Below are positions 41,996-50,237 of a stretch of 64,000 bases of DNA, piece by piece. Position 1 is the first letter of the stretch. Each line of letters starts with the position of its first letter. The stretch spans positions 1 through 64,000 of IMG/VR virus record IMGVR_UViG_3300044742_000097. One strand, 5' to 3'. The DNA is from a virus. The notes below the pieces were generated by a model. It was not told the DNA's origin, did not search any database, and was given only the letters and a program-made list of their open reading frames with translations. Made by a program: the position numbers and the translations under genes.

Positions 41996-42187
41996 ATGAA
42001 CAAGTACATGACGATTCTGGAGCTTCCCCGTAACCCGTGGATTCTCGGGTCGCTTCTGGCTGCCTACGAGCGGAGGCAGAAAGCGCCTGCGGATCGGAAG
42101 CCCTACGGATCCAAGTACAAGTACGTTCCCGCCGACGAGAAGACTCACGCGTGGCCCGGTCGATCTCCGTACTCATACGACTACTAG
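41996..42187 (+). CDS. Small hypothetical protein
   Basis: The 63-residue protein has MTILELPRNPWILGSLLAAY and a basic, Tyr-rich end (YGSKYKYVPADEKTHAWPGR). It follows the previous gene by 6 bases. No family is recognised. Confidence 0.55.
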   Translation: MNKYMTILELPRNPWILGSLLAAYERRQKAPADRKPYGSKYKYVPADEKTHAWPGRSPYSYDY

Positions 42188-42385
42188 ACTTGCAAGTACG
42201 GGGCGGATCGCGGGATCGGCCTAGACCCTAGGCGCGGCGCGGTCCTACGGGCGAGCGTAGGGCTCTATAGGCCGCGCGCGAGACCGGACCCGCTATAGGG
42301 CTAGCGGCTCGGCTCGAACGTCGCGCCTCGGCGAGCTTATAGCGGCTCGCGCGATCGTCAATTAGCGTCTGGAGCGCGGTCGGCG
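42188..42385. other. GC-rich, palindrome-rich noncoding region
   Basis: About 200 bases without a gene. They hold many short inverted repeats: CCTACG/CGTAGG (6 bases), CCGCTATA with TATAGCGG (8 bases), GGCCTAGACCCTAGGC and several CTATAG and CTAG sites. The composition differs from the coding neighbours. It might be an origin, a protein-binding site or a structured RNA. Confidence 0.4.
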
Positions 42386-42556
42386 TATACTTGATCTCGT
42401 CCGTTTATGGTAAGTGGAATAGACGTGCCAGCCACCAGGACCTAGGAGGCTCGATATGACCCGTTGGTAAAGGGGTTACAAACGCCAGCTAGCACAACTC
42501 AGTCAAAGACGCAACTTTGATAACGATAGGGAGGGGGACCACGAGGTCCCTCTTCT
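42386..42556 (+). ncRNA. Candidate small RNA with four-codon reading frame
   Basis: A TATACT box at 42,386-42,391 and a terminator at 42,533-42,556 would delimit an RNA of about 160 bases. It contains a strong site CTAGGAGG followed by ATG ACC CGT TGG TAA (MTRW) and a CAAAG/CTTTG stem. No ordinary protein gene fits. A regulatory RNA or leader is possible; no family is recognised and the promoter lacks a good -35 box. Confidence 0.35.
42533..42556. terminator. Terminator between convergent transcripts
   Basis: GGGGGACC, ACGA and GGTCCCTC form a stem. TCTTCTT follows on the plus strand. It lies between the plus-strand run and the end of the minus-strand primase gene, so it may act in both directions. 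The T-run is imperfect. Confidence 0.65.
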
Positions 42557-42562
42557 TGTATA

Positions 42563-44668
42563 CTAGTGAAGTGCCCAGTAGCACTCGACGTCAGACTCCT
42601 CGCCCGCTCCGATGAGTTGAGCCTCGACTAGCTGGTCGATGATCTCGGAGAATTCTCTGACCTGGAGATGTCGATTGAGCTTCTGGAGTACCGAGTAGGG
42701 CATGAGACCCCGACGCATAAGATCTTTGTATTTGTTCGGAGCCTTGTGGATATAGCGCTGGGGCGAACGAATGAACCGCTCGACTCCCTTCGACTCACGC
42801 TCGCGGAATGTCCGCGCGGTGGACTCGCCGATCCTAGCTGACCAGCAGGAGATACCCCACCGAACCATCTGGATAGCCCACGCCCCGATCGCCGACGATA
42901 TGAGAGGCCGCTTAGGGTTGACGCCTACGGCCACGATACCGGCGATAATCAGTGCGTTCTGATTCGCTCGGCCCCAGATCTCGTTGTCTCCCTCGCCCGC
43001 GCTGTGCTGTCGAGCCTCCTCGTCGAAGTCACGGAACTTAGACCAGACGTGTGCCGACTCGAATTGGATCTCTATAGGCAGCTTCCTCGAATCCATTTCC
43101 TTCATGATCTTCACCTTCTGGCCGATCGAAGCGGGGAACACGTCGGCGCGTTCGAGGTTGGCTTTCGGAGCCGCGTCACCCGAGTCGAATAGGATGAACC
43201 GATTAAGCAGGCCCATCGCTAGATCCGAGACGGTCACCGAGTCGATTAGCTGTGCGGGCTGCGCGGCCGCCATTAGACCGAGCCAAGGCCGGTCGAGTGC
43301 GGGGATCTCTGTCTTCCGGCCCGGGAACGCAGGCACATGCGCGTTCGCCTTACCATAGAGTGCGAGGAGCCACGTGATGATTTGGTAGTCGAACGATCCG
43401 GGGTTCTTCGTGGCTTTGAGTCTTCGTGCCGCTTCGTCCCAGAGCCAACACGCCATACCAGGAGGTTCACCGAGCTTATCGAGCAGAGCGTAGTATGACT
43501 GGAACCCCTGGAAGACCGACCCGCTGAGCTTTACGCGTGTGGCGAATTCGTACACGCTATTCAGCGAAGACTCCTTGCCTCCCGCGGTCGGCGCGAGTAG
43601 CATGAAGTAAGGTTGAAGCGGGGTTGCCCAACCCTGTACGACGTACTTATTGCACGAGGCCAGCGCCGTACACATCAGACCAACTGAGATATCGAACGAT
43701 GGCTGTGACAGATAGGATCGCTTAGCGGCCCACTTCGCTAGCTCACCCACCATACCCGGAACGTCCCGCAGAGCCGGATCCAACTCGGGGATCGTGACTG
43801 CGATCTCTCCATTCATGAGCTGTGGAGGAGCCTGGAACTTCCGCGTAGGAGCTAACCACTCGCGCAACTTCTTCACCGTATCGCCCTTGATCCACTGCGC
43901 TAGTGTTCTCCAGCCTGCGATCCGATCTCCCTTCTTGAAGTGCTCGATCGTATTCTTGACAGTGAGCTTCCGATCTCCGGGTTCATCGTCTGCCTGCCGG
44001 ATACACTTAAGGATCGCTTCCATGAACTCGGTCACGTCCTTCTCGTCCCAACCGCTCCACATCAGAGCCCCGGTAAGCGAGTGGATATAGTCGTGACGTG
44101 CGCCCGAGGTCGGGAAGTGTCTCAGGAGGACAGCTGCTCCCGCAACTCGATCGACCAGCTTCTCTAGCTGTATCTTTGTGATTGGAGTAAATGGAAGATC
44201 GGTATTGATTTCGTACCTCTCACGATCCGGATGCATAGAGGGTGGAAGTACCGACTGTGATCCGGTCGAACGGATCTCAATAATCTTGCCGTCCTCCTTG
44301 GTCATCCGCGAGAGCGAGACCGCACCCTTACATTTATACAAGTAGTGGGACCCCGGCCGACTCAACCTCCCGTACACGAAGGTTTCAGGTAAGTAGTACT
44401 CAGCGAACTGTGATGCCTCGTCCCAATCGAGGTCGATATCCACAATCCAGTTACTAGGCTCTCCCCACAAGCCGCCGAGGTTGTAGCCCGACTTGAAGAA
44501 CTGTGGGAGGGTCTTCTCAGTTACACGCAAGGAATTCCAACCTTCTCCTCCAGAGGGGATCTTCGTACCGGGCCTCAACGGTACGGGCTTTATCCCTAGC
44601 TCAAGCCAAGAGCGTGCCGCTCCAACCGTATCAAGTTTACTTTTCGTCGTCTTTCCGTTACGCTTCAA
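42563..44668 (-). CDS. Primase-polymerase / helicase-like replication protein
   Basis: A TTG start (GGAG upstream) gives 701 residues. The N-terminal part (about 15-180) fits an archaeo-eukaryotic primase (prim-pol) domain: ARSWLELGIKPVPLRPGTKI, GYNLGGLWGEPSNWIVDIDL and SRPGSHYLYKC. The C-terminal part (about 310-600) resembles the DUF3987 helicase-like family, with Walker A-like LAPTAGGKESSLNSV. It should prime and unwind phage DNA. It is the only minus-strand gene inside the plus-strand block, with its own leader at 44,669-44,843. Confidence 0.8.
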   Translation of the reverse strand: MKRNGKTTKSKLDTVGAARSWLELGIKPVPLRPGTKIPSGGEGWNSLRVTEKTLPQFFKSGYNLGGLWGEPSNWIVDIDLDWDEASQFAEYYLPETFVYGRLSRPGSHYLYKCKGAVSLSRMTKEDGKIIEIRSTGSQSVLPPSMHPDRERYEINTDLPFTPITKIQLEKLVDRVAGAAVLLRHFPTSGARHDYIHSLTGALMWSGWDEKDVTEFMEAILKCIRQADDEPGDRKLTVKNTIEHFKKGDRIAGWRTLAQWIKGDTVKKLREWLAPTRKFQAPPQLMNGEIAVTIPELDPALRDVPGMVGELAKWAAKRSYLSQPSFDISVGLMCTALASCNKYVVQGWATPLQPYFMLLAPTAGGKESSLNSVYEFATRVKLSGSVFQGFQSYYALLDKLGEPPGMACWLWDEAARRLKATKNPGSFDYQIITWLLALYGKANAHVPAFPGRKTEIPALDRPWLGLMAAAQPAQLIDSVTVSDLAMGLLNRFILFDSGDAAPKANLERADVFPASIGQKVKIMKEMDSRKLPIEIQFESAHVWSKFRDFDEEARQHSAGEGDNEIWGRANQNALIIAGIVAVGVNPKRPLISSAIGAWAIQMVRWGISCWSARIGESTARTFRERESKGVERFIRSPQRYIHKAPNKYKDLMRRGLMPYSVLQKLNRHLQVREFSEIIDQLVEAQLIGAGEESDVECYWALH

Positions 44669-44707
44669 TTCGTCTTACTCCGACAGTAGGTTTTGTCGAT
44701 CCTTATA

Positions 44708-44745
44708 GAGACGGTTTGGGTTCCTCCAGCCGTCTCTCTTTTTTT
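44708..44745 (+). terminator. Plus-strand terminator in the primase-kinase divergent gap
   Basis: GAGACGG and CCGTCTC form a perfect 7-pair stem, followed by TCTTTTTTT. Its direction is plus-strand although no plus-strand gene lies just upstream. It would stop transcripts running antisense through the primase gene. The same sequence would form a hairpin in the primase mRNA leader. Confidence 0.7.
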
Positions 44746-44843
44746 AGGGGCAAAACATTCTGCACCCTTCATCTTCCCAAGCGCCGCAGCGAACGAGTAT
44801 CTTACGCTCGACGACTAACCAAAAAAACTTGCGGAGACAGACA

Positions 44844-45383
44844 ATGCCCCTAGTAGTCTTAGAGGGAGCCGATGGCTCCGGAAAGAGTACGCTTGCGCAC
44901 AAATTACTCAAAGGGACCGGGCAACCGACCCTCTTGGTAAAGCGGTCCGGCCCACCCGGATCCATCGAAACCCTTGTCTTCATGTCTGAATGGCTATCCC
45001 AGCAGGGTAGGATCGGACTCAACATTATAGCCGATCGACACCCCATTATATCAGAAGCCATATACGGTCCAGTAGTGCGCAAGGCACCAGGTCCGTACTG
45101 GAGTATGGAGGACGCTTACCGAGCGCTCAAGCGTCACAACATCCTTCTGGTCTACTGCCGAACGGATATGGGCAAGCTACTCGAAGGAGCCCAGCAAGAG
45201 GACCAGATGGCCGGAGTCCATCAATACTACTGGGACCTCGTGAAAGAGTACGACCGGTGGATGGACTACTTCCAAGACAAGGGAATCGCTTTCTACCAGT
45301 ATAATTGGGCGAACGACCAGGACGCCACGAAGGCCATTAAGAACATCCGAACATTCTGGGAGGGGAAATGGAAGATCGACTAA
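44844..45383 (+). CDS. Deoxynucleoside monophosphate / thymidylate kinase-like
   Basis: ATG 44844 follows GCGGAGACAG. The 179-residue protein begins VVLEGADGSGKSTLAHKLL (P-loop, residues 5-14). The later IIADRHPIISEAIYGP and the C-terminal helix resemble thymidylate kinases. It would phosphorylate dNMPs, possibly a modified one, to diphosphates. It opens the nucleotide gene cluster. Substrate is not shown by sequence. Confidence 0.75.
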   Translation: MPLVVLEGADGSGKSTLAHKLLKGTGQPTLLVKRSGPPGSIETLVFMSEWLSQQGRIGLNIIADRHPIISEAIYGPVVRKAPGPYWSMEDAYRALKRHNILLVYCRTDMGKLLEGAQQEDQMAGVHQYYWDLVKEYDRWMDYFQDKGIAFYQYNWANDQDATKAIKNIRTFWEGKWKID

Positions 45384-45973
45384 GAGACATCTTCGATCAC
45401 AAGGTCGTATCGAGCACGGAGTTTCGGGGAGTGCAGAGCGTACTTGGTATGCTCGATCCGAAGCTGGTTATCGTAGCGGACTGGAAGACTCGCGAGGGGA
45501 CGATCGAGTTGCACAAGGGGCTCCATTGGATAAACCTGGAGCTGGCCGAGTTCCTAGGCGCGTCGAGTTCTGAGCAGTTCGAGGAGCTAGCGGACGTGCT
45601 CCACTTCCTCGTGGAGTTCTGTATTCTGTGCGGAATCGATCACACCGTCATCGACGAGGAGAAGGACCTGGACCGTCTGGATGTGGTCTTCAATGCGTCC
45701 CTCGGCGATCCGTTCGTATTCGAGGACGCACACACGAACGCCCGATTTACCATGCACTCTGTTCTTCACGTCGCCGAGCTGCTAAAGAACAAACCGTGGA
45801 AACAGACCCTCAAGCTCGAACGAAACGAGAAGGATTTCATCCGACGGGTAAAGGGAATGTGGTACTGGTACGGAGCGACTTGTCGTACGGCGGGCATGAC
45901 TCCGCAGAACCTCTATGACGAATTCGTCCGGAAAGAAGAAATCAATCACAACCGAGTGGCTACTGGAGTATGA
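45368..45973 (+). CDS. Dimeric dUTPase-like protein
   Basis: The 201-residue protein is all-helical with HWINLELAEFLGASS, EQFEELADVLHFLVEFCIL (the E-x-x-D metal motif) and LERNEKDFIRRVKGMWYWYG. This matches the dimeric all-alpha NTP pyrophosphatase (dUTPase) family of phages. It converts dUTP to dUMP, protecting DNA from uracil and feeding thymidylate-type synthesis. It overlaps the kinase gene by 16 bases. Confidence 0.75.
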   Translation: MEDRLRDIFDHKVVSSTEFRGVQSVLGMLDPKLVIVADWKTREGTIELHKGLHWINLELAEFLGASSSEQFEELADVLHFLVEFCILCGIDHTVIDEEKDLDRLDVVFNASLGDPFVFEDAHTNARFTMHSVLHVAELLKNKPWKQTLKLERNEKDFIRRVKGMWYWYGATCRTAGMTPQNLYDEFVRKEEINHNRVATGV

Positions 45974-46452
45974 TCTTCTTCAGGGAGAGTCCAAAGAAGC
46001 GACGAGGACGATGGGCGTACTGCGATCACTGTCGACGGTTTCCTTGTATTTATCCGGAGTGCCAAAATGCTAACCCGCCTAATCCGCCACCTGGTCCGAA
46101 CCGAGCCGGTGTTCCGCGGCGGACTCTACAAGCTGTTCAACGGACTGACTTGGGAGGAGAAACGGCTACCGTCGTTGACCTACGACGACATAGGCTACAA
46201 AAACAACAAGGACGGACAGCTCCGGAAGAACTATATCAACCAGGAGGAGCTAGAGCGCGTAGACTCTATCTTGAAGCGACGGGCTGGTGGACGAGGCCAT
46301 CACAATACTTCAGTCGCTCTGAGTTTTCGTGGCGAAAAGAAGGCAAGCAAGTCCCAGGGGTGGTGCTTACTTTCACTCGTTGTAAGCCGAATGAGAAGCC
46401 CGGCCCGGGAAGTCGTCGAGATTCACTACCGTTCGACGGAAGCGATTTTTAA
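45970..46452 (+). CDS. Doubtful small Cys protein, overlapping next gene
   Basis: ATG 45970 overlaps the dUTPase stop (ATGA). The first 33 residues (SPKKRRGRWAYCDHCRRFPC) look like a small zinc-binding protein. After 46,067 the frame overlaps the better 46,067 gene for about 386 bases, without protein-like composition. Perhaps only the first part matters, or this is a frame-shifted relic. Confidence 0.35.
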   Translation: MIFFRESPKKRRGRWAYCDHCRRFPCIYPECQNANPPNPPPGPNRAGVPRRTLQAVQRTDLGGETATVVDLRRHRLQKQQGRTAPEELYQPGGARARRLYLEATGWWTRPSQYFSRSEFSWRKEGKQVPGVVLTFTRCKPNEKPGPGSRRDSLPFDGSDF

Positions 46453-46864
46453 GTTCCACGCAGACCTCGTTCTCCTGAATTGGGTCTTCGAGCGACTTTC
46501 ACTAAATCCGGACGCCGTGAAGTTCCGATTCGCGAACATACACCTGTCCGGCGTGTACCTCCCGGTCCTCTTTCAGTACTGGGATCAGGCGGACTTTATT
46601 GACTTCGTAGACCGGACCGATCCGGACTTCTTCAAGCGGGGACTCCGCTGGTTCCTCCGATCCTCGTACAAGAAAGACCAGTGGTTCCCCTTCTCGCCAG
46701 AGAACGTCATGCACAAGCTTAACTGGGAGCGCGGCGATCCGAAGGCGGCCGTGAAAATACTTGATCCGTTGTTCCGCAAATACGGGTATGATTTACCTCG
46801 CCTTCATCACCAGAAGGAAACTTACGTGACGCGCCGAAAACAAAGTATGGAGGAAGAACAATGA
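46067..46864 (+). CDS. Conserved-type phage protein in nucleotide cluster
   Basis: ATG 46067 follows CCGGAGTGCC. The 265-residue protein has VEIHYRSTEAIFKFHADLVL, FRFANIHLSGVYLPVLFQYW and FFKRGLRWFLRSSY. I do not recognise a catalytic motif with certainty. The pattern vaguely recalls the thymidylate-synthase-like superfamily, and its neighbours are nucleotide enzymes. A role in making or modifying nucleotides is inferred from context only. Confidence 0.55.
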   Translation: MLTRLIRHLVRTEPVFRGGLYKLFNGLTWEEKRLPSLTYDDIGYKNNKDGQLRKNYINQEELERVDSILKRRAGGRGHHNTSVALSFRGEKKASKSQGWCLLSLVVSRMRSPAREVVEIHYRSTEAIFKFHADLVLLNWVFERLSLNPDAVKFRFANIHLSGVYLPVLFQYWDQADFIDFVDRTDPDFFKRGLRWFLRSSYKKDQWFPFSPENVMHKLNWERGDPKAAVKILDPLFRKYGYDLPRLHHQKETYVTRRKQSMEEEQ

Positions 46865-47217
46865 AGCTCTGCTTAATAGGTTCGACCCGGTTCATGGAAC
46901 TCTACGTCGCAACGAATCGAGCACTTACGCTCCGGGGACACGTCGTCTATACCGTCGCGACGATTTCCACGGCCTCGGCAATGAAGCCGACCGAGGAGTC
47001 TCCGATCACTCCCGAGGAGAAAGAGATCCTTGACCTGGTCCATCTCAAGAAGATCCAAGAGTCAGAGGCGGTCGTACTCATCACGGACGAGACCAACTAC
47101 TTCGGCGACTCGACCCGCCGCGAGATGCTCTGGGCACAGATGAACGCGAAGCCGATCTACACGATCTTCCAGCTCGATCTGATCGGTGGAGTACTTCACC
47201 CGAAGGAGTTCCTATGA
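46861..47217 (+). CDS. Nucleoside deoxyribosyltransferase-like protein
   Basis: ATG 46861 overlaps the previous stop. The 118-residue protein has a Rossmann-like start (KLCLIGSTRFMELYVATNRA), a GHVVYTV strand, and ESEAVVLITDETNYFGDSTR followed by REMLWAQMNAKPI. This fits the superfamily of 2-deoxyribosyltransferases and nucleotide hydrolases. Such enzymes exchange or remove bases from nucleotides and may recycle or destroy unwanted ones. Substrate unknown. Confidence 0.55.
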   Translation: MKLCLIGSTRFMELYVATNRALTLRGHVVYTVATISTASAMKPTEESPITPEEKEILDLVHLKKIQESEAVVLITDETNYFGDSTRREMLWAQMNAKPIYTIFQLDLIGGVLHPKEFL

Positions 47218-48137
47218 GACCTCTTTGCATATACCATGGGAACTGCGCGGACGGATTCGGCTCGGCCTGGGTCGTGTGGCGATTCTTCGGTGGCTTCGTG
47301 GAACTCTTCCCCGGGATTTATCAGAATCCGCCACCGGACGTGAAGGACCGGGACGTGATCATCGTAGACTTCTCCTACAAGCGGCCGGTCATGCAGGAGA
47401 TCGCGGCGAAGGCCAAATCGGTTCTCGTTCTCGATCACCACAAGACAGCGATGGAAGATCTTACGCCGAAGGACAATTTCATTGCGATGTTCAACCCCAC
47501 CTGGGAGGGGTTCCAGGGGAACGTCGCACAGGACGTGGTTGAGGGAGCTGGGACACAGATCTACGTCGTCTTCGACATGAACCGATCTGGGTCGGGGATT
47601 ACCTGGGACTTCTTTTACCCCGACGAGAAACGACCGACACTCATCAACCACATCGAAGATCGCGACCTTTGGAAGTTCGCGCTACCTCATACTCGGGAGA
47701 TTCAGGCGGCTCTGTTCTCCTACGAGTACGAGATCGACCTCTGGGACCAGCTTATCAACGACGTGAACCTGTTCGGAACCGATGACATGGTTATGGAAGG
47801 GGCGGCGATCGAGCGGAAGCATCACAAGGATATCGCCGAGCTTCTCAAGGTCACTACCCGAGACATGATCATCGGCGGCGTCGTCGTCCCGGTCGCGAAC
47901 CTGCCCTATACCATGACCTCGGACGCGGGGCATAAGCTGTGTGAGAAGTTCGACGCACCGTTCGCGGCTTGTTACTGGGATACTCCGGAGGGTCGGCAGT
48001 TCTCGCTTCGGTCTCGTGAGGGCGGCACGGACGTAGGAGAGATAGCGAAACAGTACGGAGGCGGCGGACATAAGAACGCGTCAGGCTTTCGTATCCCCTG
48101 GGGCGAACATGATCTAGCGCAAGGCGAGCCTCCGTGA
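47214..48137 (+). CDS. DHH-family phosphoesterase
   Basis: The 307-residue protein has IYHGNCADGFGSAWVVWRFF, VIIVDFSYKRP, SVLVLDHHKTA (the DHH motif) and, near the end, GGGGHKNASGF of the DHHA1 domain. It belongs to the RecJ/NrnA superfamily of Mn-dependent exonucleases or oligoribonucleases. It may degrade short oligonucleotides to recycle nucleotides. The start and stop overlap neighbours. Confidence 0.8.
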   Translation: MRPLCIYHGNCADGFGSAWVVWRFFGGFVELFPGIYQNPPPDVKDRDVIIVDFSYKRPVMQEIAAKAKSVLVLDHHKTAMEDLTPKDNFIAMFNPTWEGFQGNVAQDVVEGAGTQIYVVFDMNRSGSGITWDFFYPDEKRPTLINHIEDRDLWKFALPHTREIQAALFSYEYEIDLWDQLINDVNLFGTDDMVMEGAAIERKHHKDIAELLKVTTRDMIIGGVVVPVANLPYTMTSDAGHKLCEKFDAPFAACYWDTPEGRQFSLRSREGGTDVGEIAKQYGGGGHKNASGFRIPWGEHDLAQGEPP

Positions 48138-48316
48138 ACCGCGTCGAGATCCTAGAACAGGTCAAGCGATTCGGGCGAGCAGTCCGGTCTATTCCCGATA
48201 CGAGAATCAAGATCGAAGGCGAGCAGCCGATGACCGAAGCGCAGGCAATCGCGTGGATCGAGCGACAGAGCCTCATCCAGTGCCCATGCTGTGGAAAATA
48301 CAGGAAGAAGAAATGA
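48134..48316 (+). CDS. Small zinc-ribbon-like protein
   Basis: A GTG start overlaps the previous stop (GTGA). The 60-residue protein has RVEILEQVKRFGRAVRS and ends CPCCGKYRKKK, a possible half zinc knuckle. It is coupled on both sides. The role is unknown. Confidence 0.5.
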   Translation: MNRVEILEQVKRFGRAVRSIPDTRIKIEGEQPMTEAQAIAWIERQSLIQCPCCGKYRKKK

Positions 48317-48696
48317 GAATCGCAATCACGGGTGTTCCACACGGGGGCAAGACCTATACGGCCAAGCTCCTCAGCGCCGTCCTCGAAATCCCCTATAGTG
48401 GGACAGACGACGTAATGCACCTGGAGTGGAGCGAGGGCAGCCGGATCGTGAGCGAGTGGTTCGATAAGCCGGGGCCGTGGATCATTGAAGGTGTTGTTGT
48501 GCCTCGGGCAATCCGGAAGTGGAGGGCTCGATTCGCGGACGACAAGCCAATCCCAGATCCGCCCTTCGACAAGCTCATCGTCTTACGGGGGACGGGATCG
48601 ACGCTGCTTCGCGGTCAGGAAATCATGGGCAAGCAGGTCCTCGGACTCATCGACACGTACAAAGACTGGATCGGAGAGAGGTGGATAGAAATATGA
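48313..48696 (+). CDS. P-loop kinase-like protein
   Basis: ATG 48313 overlaps the previous stop. The 127-residue protein begins RIAITGVPHGGKTYTAKLLS with a P-loop (GVPHGGKT). Then come IPYSGTDDVMHLEW and PWIIEGVVVPRAIRKW, like small adenylate or nucleotide kinases. It could phosphorylate a nucleotide or, as in some modified-DNA phages, a base substituent. This is speculative. Confidence 0.65.
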   Translation: MRIAITGVPHGGKTYTAKLLSAVLEIPYSGTDDVMHLEWSEGSRIVSEWFDKPGPWIIEGVVVPRAIRKWRARFADDKPIPDPPFDKLIVLRGTGSTLLRGQEIMGKQVLGLIDTYKDWIGERWIEI

Positions 48697-49058
48697 TACT
48701 GCTAGAATTTCCGCTAGAGGCACTCCAAACCCTAGGGCCAGATCAGCTCCCTCGGGTACGGGTAGCGTTTCCGCAGGGGTCGCAGATTCTCCACCTGGGA
48801 TCGACCGGGCCGGACAAGCCCATCTGTCTCTGTGTCCTCGCGCCACTCCGACCGAAGAACGCCGACGGCACCGTCAAGGAGCTTGCTCCTCACGAGGTAG
48901 CGGTCCTGGAGTTCATCGTCGCGGTTCCGGGCAATCTTGTGCCAGAGGGATACGTCTTCCGCGCTCCGGTCCGAACACCCGAGGGCGGACTAATTTATCT
49001 ATTCGAGAAAAGAGACACCTCCCCACTACTCGTTCCAGGAAGGATAGCACGAGCATGA
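48693..49058 (+). CDS. DUF7352-like small protein
   Basis: ATG 48693 overlaps the previous stop. The 121-residue beta-rich protein has EFPLEALQTLGPDQLPRVRV, GSQILHLGSTGPDKPICLCV and EVAVLEFIVAVPGN, a pattern recurrent in phage early regions (DUF7352-like). Function unknown. It overlaps the ThyA-like gene. Confidence 0.55.
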   Translation: MILLEFPLEALQTLGPDQLPRVRVAFPQGSQILHLGSTGPDKPICLCVLAPLRPKNADGTVKELAPHEVAVLEFIVAVPGNLVPEGYVFRAPVRTPEGGLIYLFEKRDTSPLLVPGRIARA

Positions 49059-49906
49059 GAACCTACGCAAATTTCGAGCGGGCCATCGAATCGATCGGAG
49101 ACCTCATGCGAGTCATGTCGTACGAGGTCAAGGGGGCAAGGTGGCAGTCGATCGACGTATCGACGAAGCCAGAGATGCGGATGAAGGAGGTCCTCAATGT
49201 CTCCTTTCAGGTCATGACGCAGGGGATCGAGGAACCGACTTACTACCACAACGACATCCAACCAAACTATCCGTGGGCCGAAGACCATTTTCAGGAGCGG
49301 GTCGCGGGGCAGCCTCTGAATCCCGGCGAGCAGTGGAAGAACTGGCCCTGGGCCCTCTCGGCCGACAAATTCCGAACCGAAGGCGAGAAGTTCAGCCATA
49401 CCTACATGGAACGGTACTGGCCGAAGAACGCGGGCTCTAAACCGGGCGAGCTTACCTCCAATGGCTTCGACTGTGGAGAATTCGCTCGACACGGGATTCG
49501 GTACAAGTACGGAGACCTTAACGATGTCGTCAACCATCTACTGGGAGATCCGCTCTCGCGACAAGCGTACCTCCCTATCTGGTTTCCGGAGGACACCGGC
49601 GTTGTCCATGGCGAGCGCGTTCCGTGTAGCCTGGGCTACCACTGGATTCTCCGTAACGGATATCTCCATACCACGTATTACATCCGCTCCTGCGATTTCT
49701 ACCGTCACTTCCGAGACGATCTATACCTGAGCATCCGCCTCTCGATCTGGCTCCTCCAGCAGCTCCGAGAGACAGAACAGGCGTCGGATCATCGCCGCTG
49801 GAACGACGTGAAACTCGGTTTCTTCGTTTTCCACTGCGTATCCATGCATATGTTCGTAAACGACTGGAACAAGCTGTATGGCCAAGCTGATTCTGAAAGT
49901 CCCTGA
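49055..49906 (+). CDS. ThyA-type synthase, possible deoxynucleotide hydroxymethylase
   Basis: The 283-residue protein aligns without gaps to the ThyA active site. Catalytic Cys191 lies in GERVPCSLGYHWILRNG, and 20 residues on IRSCDFYRHFRDDLYLSIRL matches the ThyA phosphate and base motif (RSxD). Where ThyA has Asn (the last N of LGLPFN) this has Asp222. In T4 dCMP hydroxymethylase an Asp is found at the equivalent place and favours cytosine. With thyX already present, a modified-base role is likely. Substrate and product are inferred. Confidence 0.75.
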   Translation: MRTYANFERAIESIGDLMRVMSYEVKGARWQSIDVSTKPEMRMKEVLNVSFQVMTQGIEEPTYYHNDIQPNYPWAEDHFQERVAGQPLNPGEQWKNWPWALSADKFRTEGEKFSHTYMERYWPKNAGSKPGELTSNGFDCGEFARHGIRYKYGDLNDVVNHLLGDPLSRQAYLPIWFPEDTGVVHGERVPCSLGYHWILRNGYLHTTYYIRSCDFYRHFRDDLYLSIRLSIWLLQQLRETEQASDHRRWNDVKLGFFVFHCVSMHMFVNDWNKLYGQADSESP

Positions 49907-50237
49907 GGATCTTACGTTCCAGCGAATCTACGATCGTGAGAGGAACGGACTCCGGTGTGTCGAATACCAGTGCGAGCGATACCCCGACCTACGTATCCGG
50001 TCGCAAGGTCCTCCCGCCAACTGGTGGGACTGGACGGCGTACTACGTCCTCGATTCAGCCCTAAACATCGAGGGGTTTATGAATCTGCGTAGAGCCTACA
50101 ACTTTCTGATGTCAAGACCCAGGAGGGTAGTCCGTGACAAGAATATCCCGCGACGAGATGCTGATGGACATCGCATTAGTCGTAAAGCTGAGAAGCACGT
50201 GTCTTCGACGTCAGGTCGGAGCCGTCCTTGCCGTTGA
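49878..50237 (+). CDS. Small protein overlapping dCMP deaminase
   Basis: The 119-residue product starts AKLILKVPEDLTFQRIYDRE and has WWDWTAYYVLDSALNIEG. Its last 35 residues overlap the dCMP deaminase gene in another frame and look basic and disordered. The first part is convincing as a gene; the family is unknown. Confidence 0.55.
   Translation: MAKLILKVPEDLTFQRIYDRERNGLRCVEYQCERYPDLRIRSQGPPANWWDWTAYYVLDSALNIEGFMNLRRAYNFLMSRPRRVVRDKNIPRRDADGHRISRKAEKHVSSTSGRSRPCR

Noticed and set aside
46502-47651. Minus-strand frames opposite the nucleotide genes
   Set aside because: The plus strand has the DHH motifs and coupled starts; the reverse frames have no recognisable protein features.
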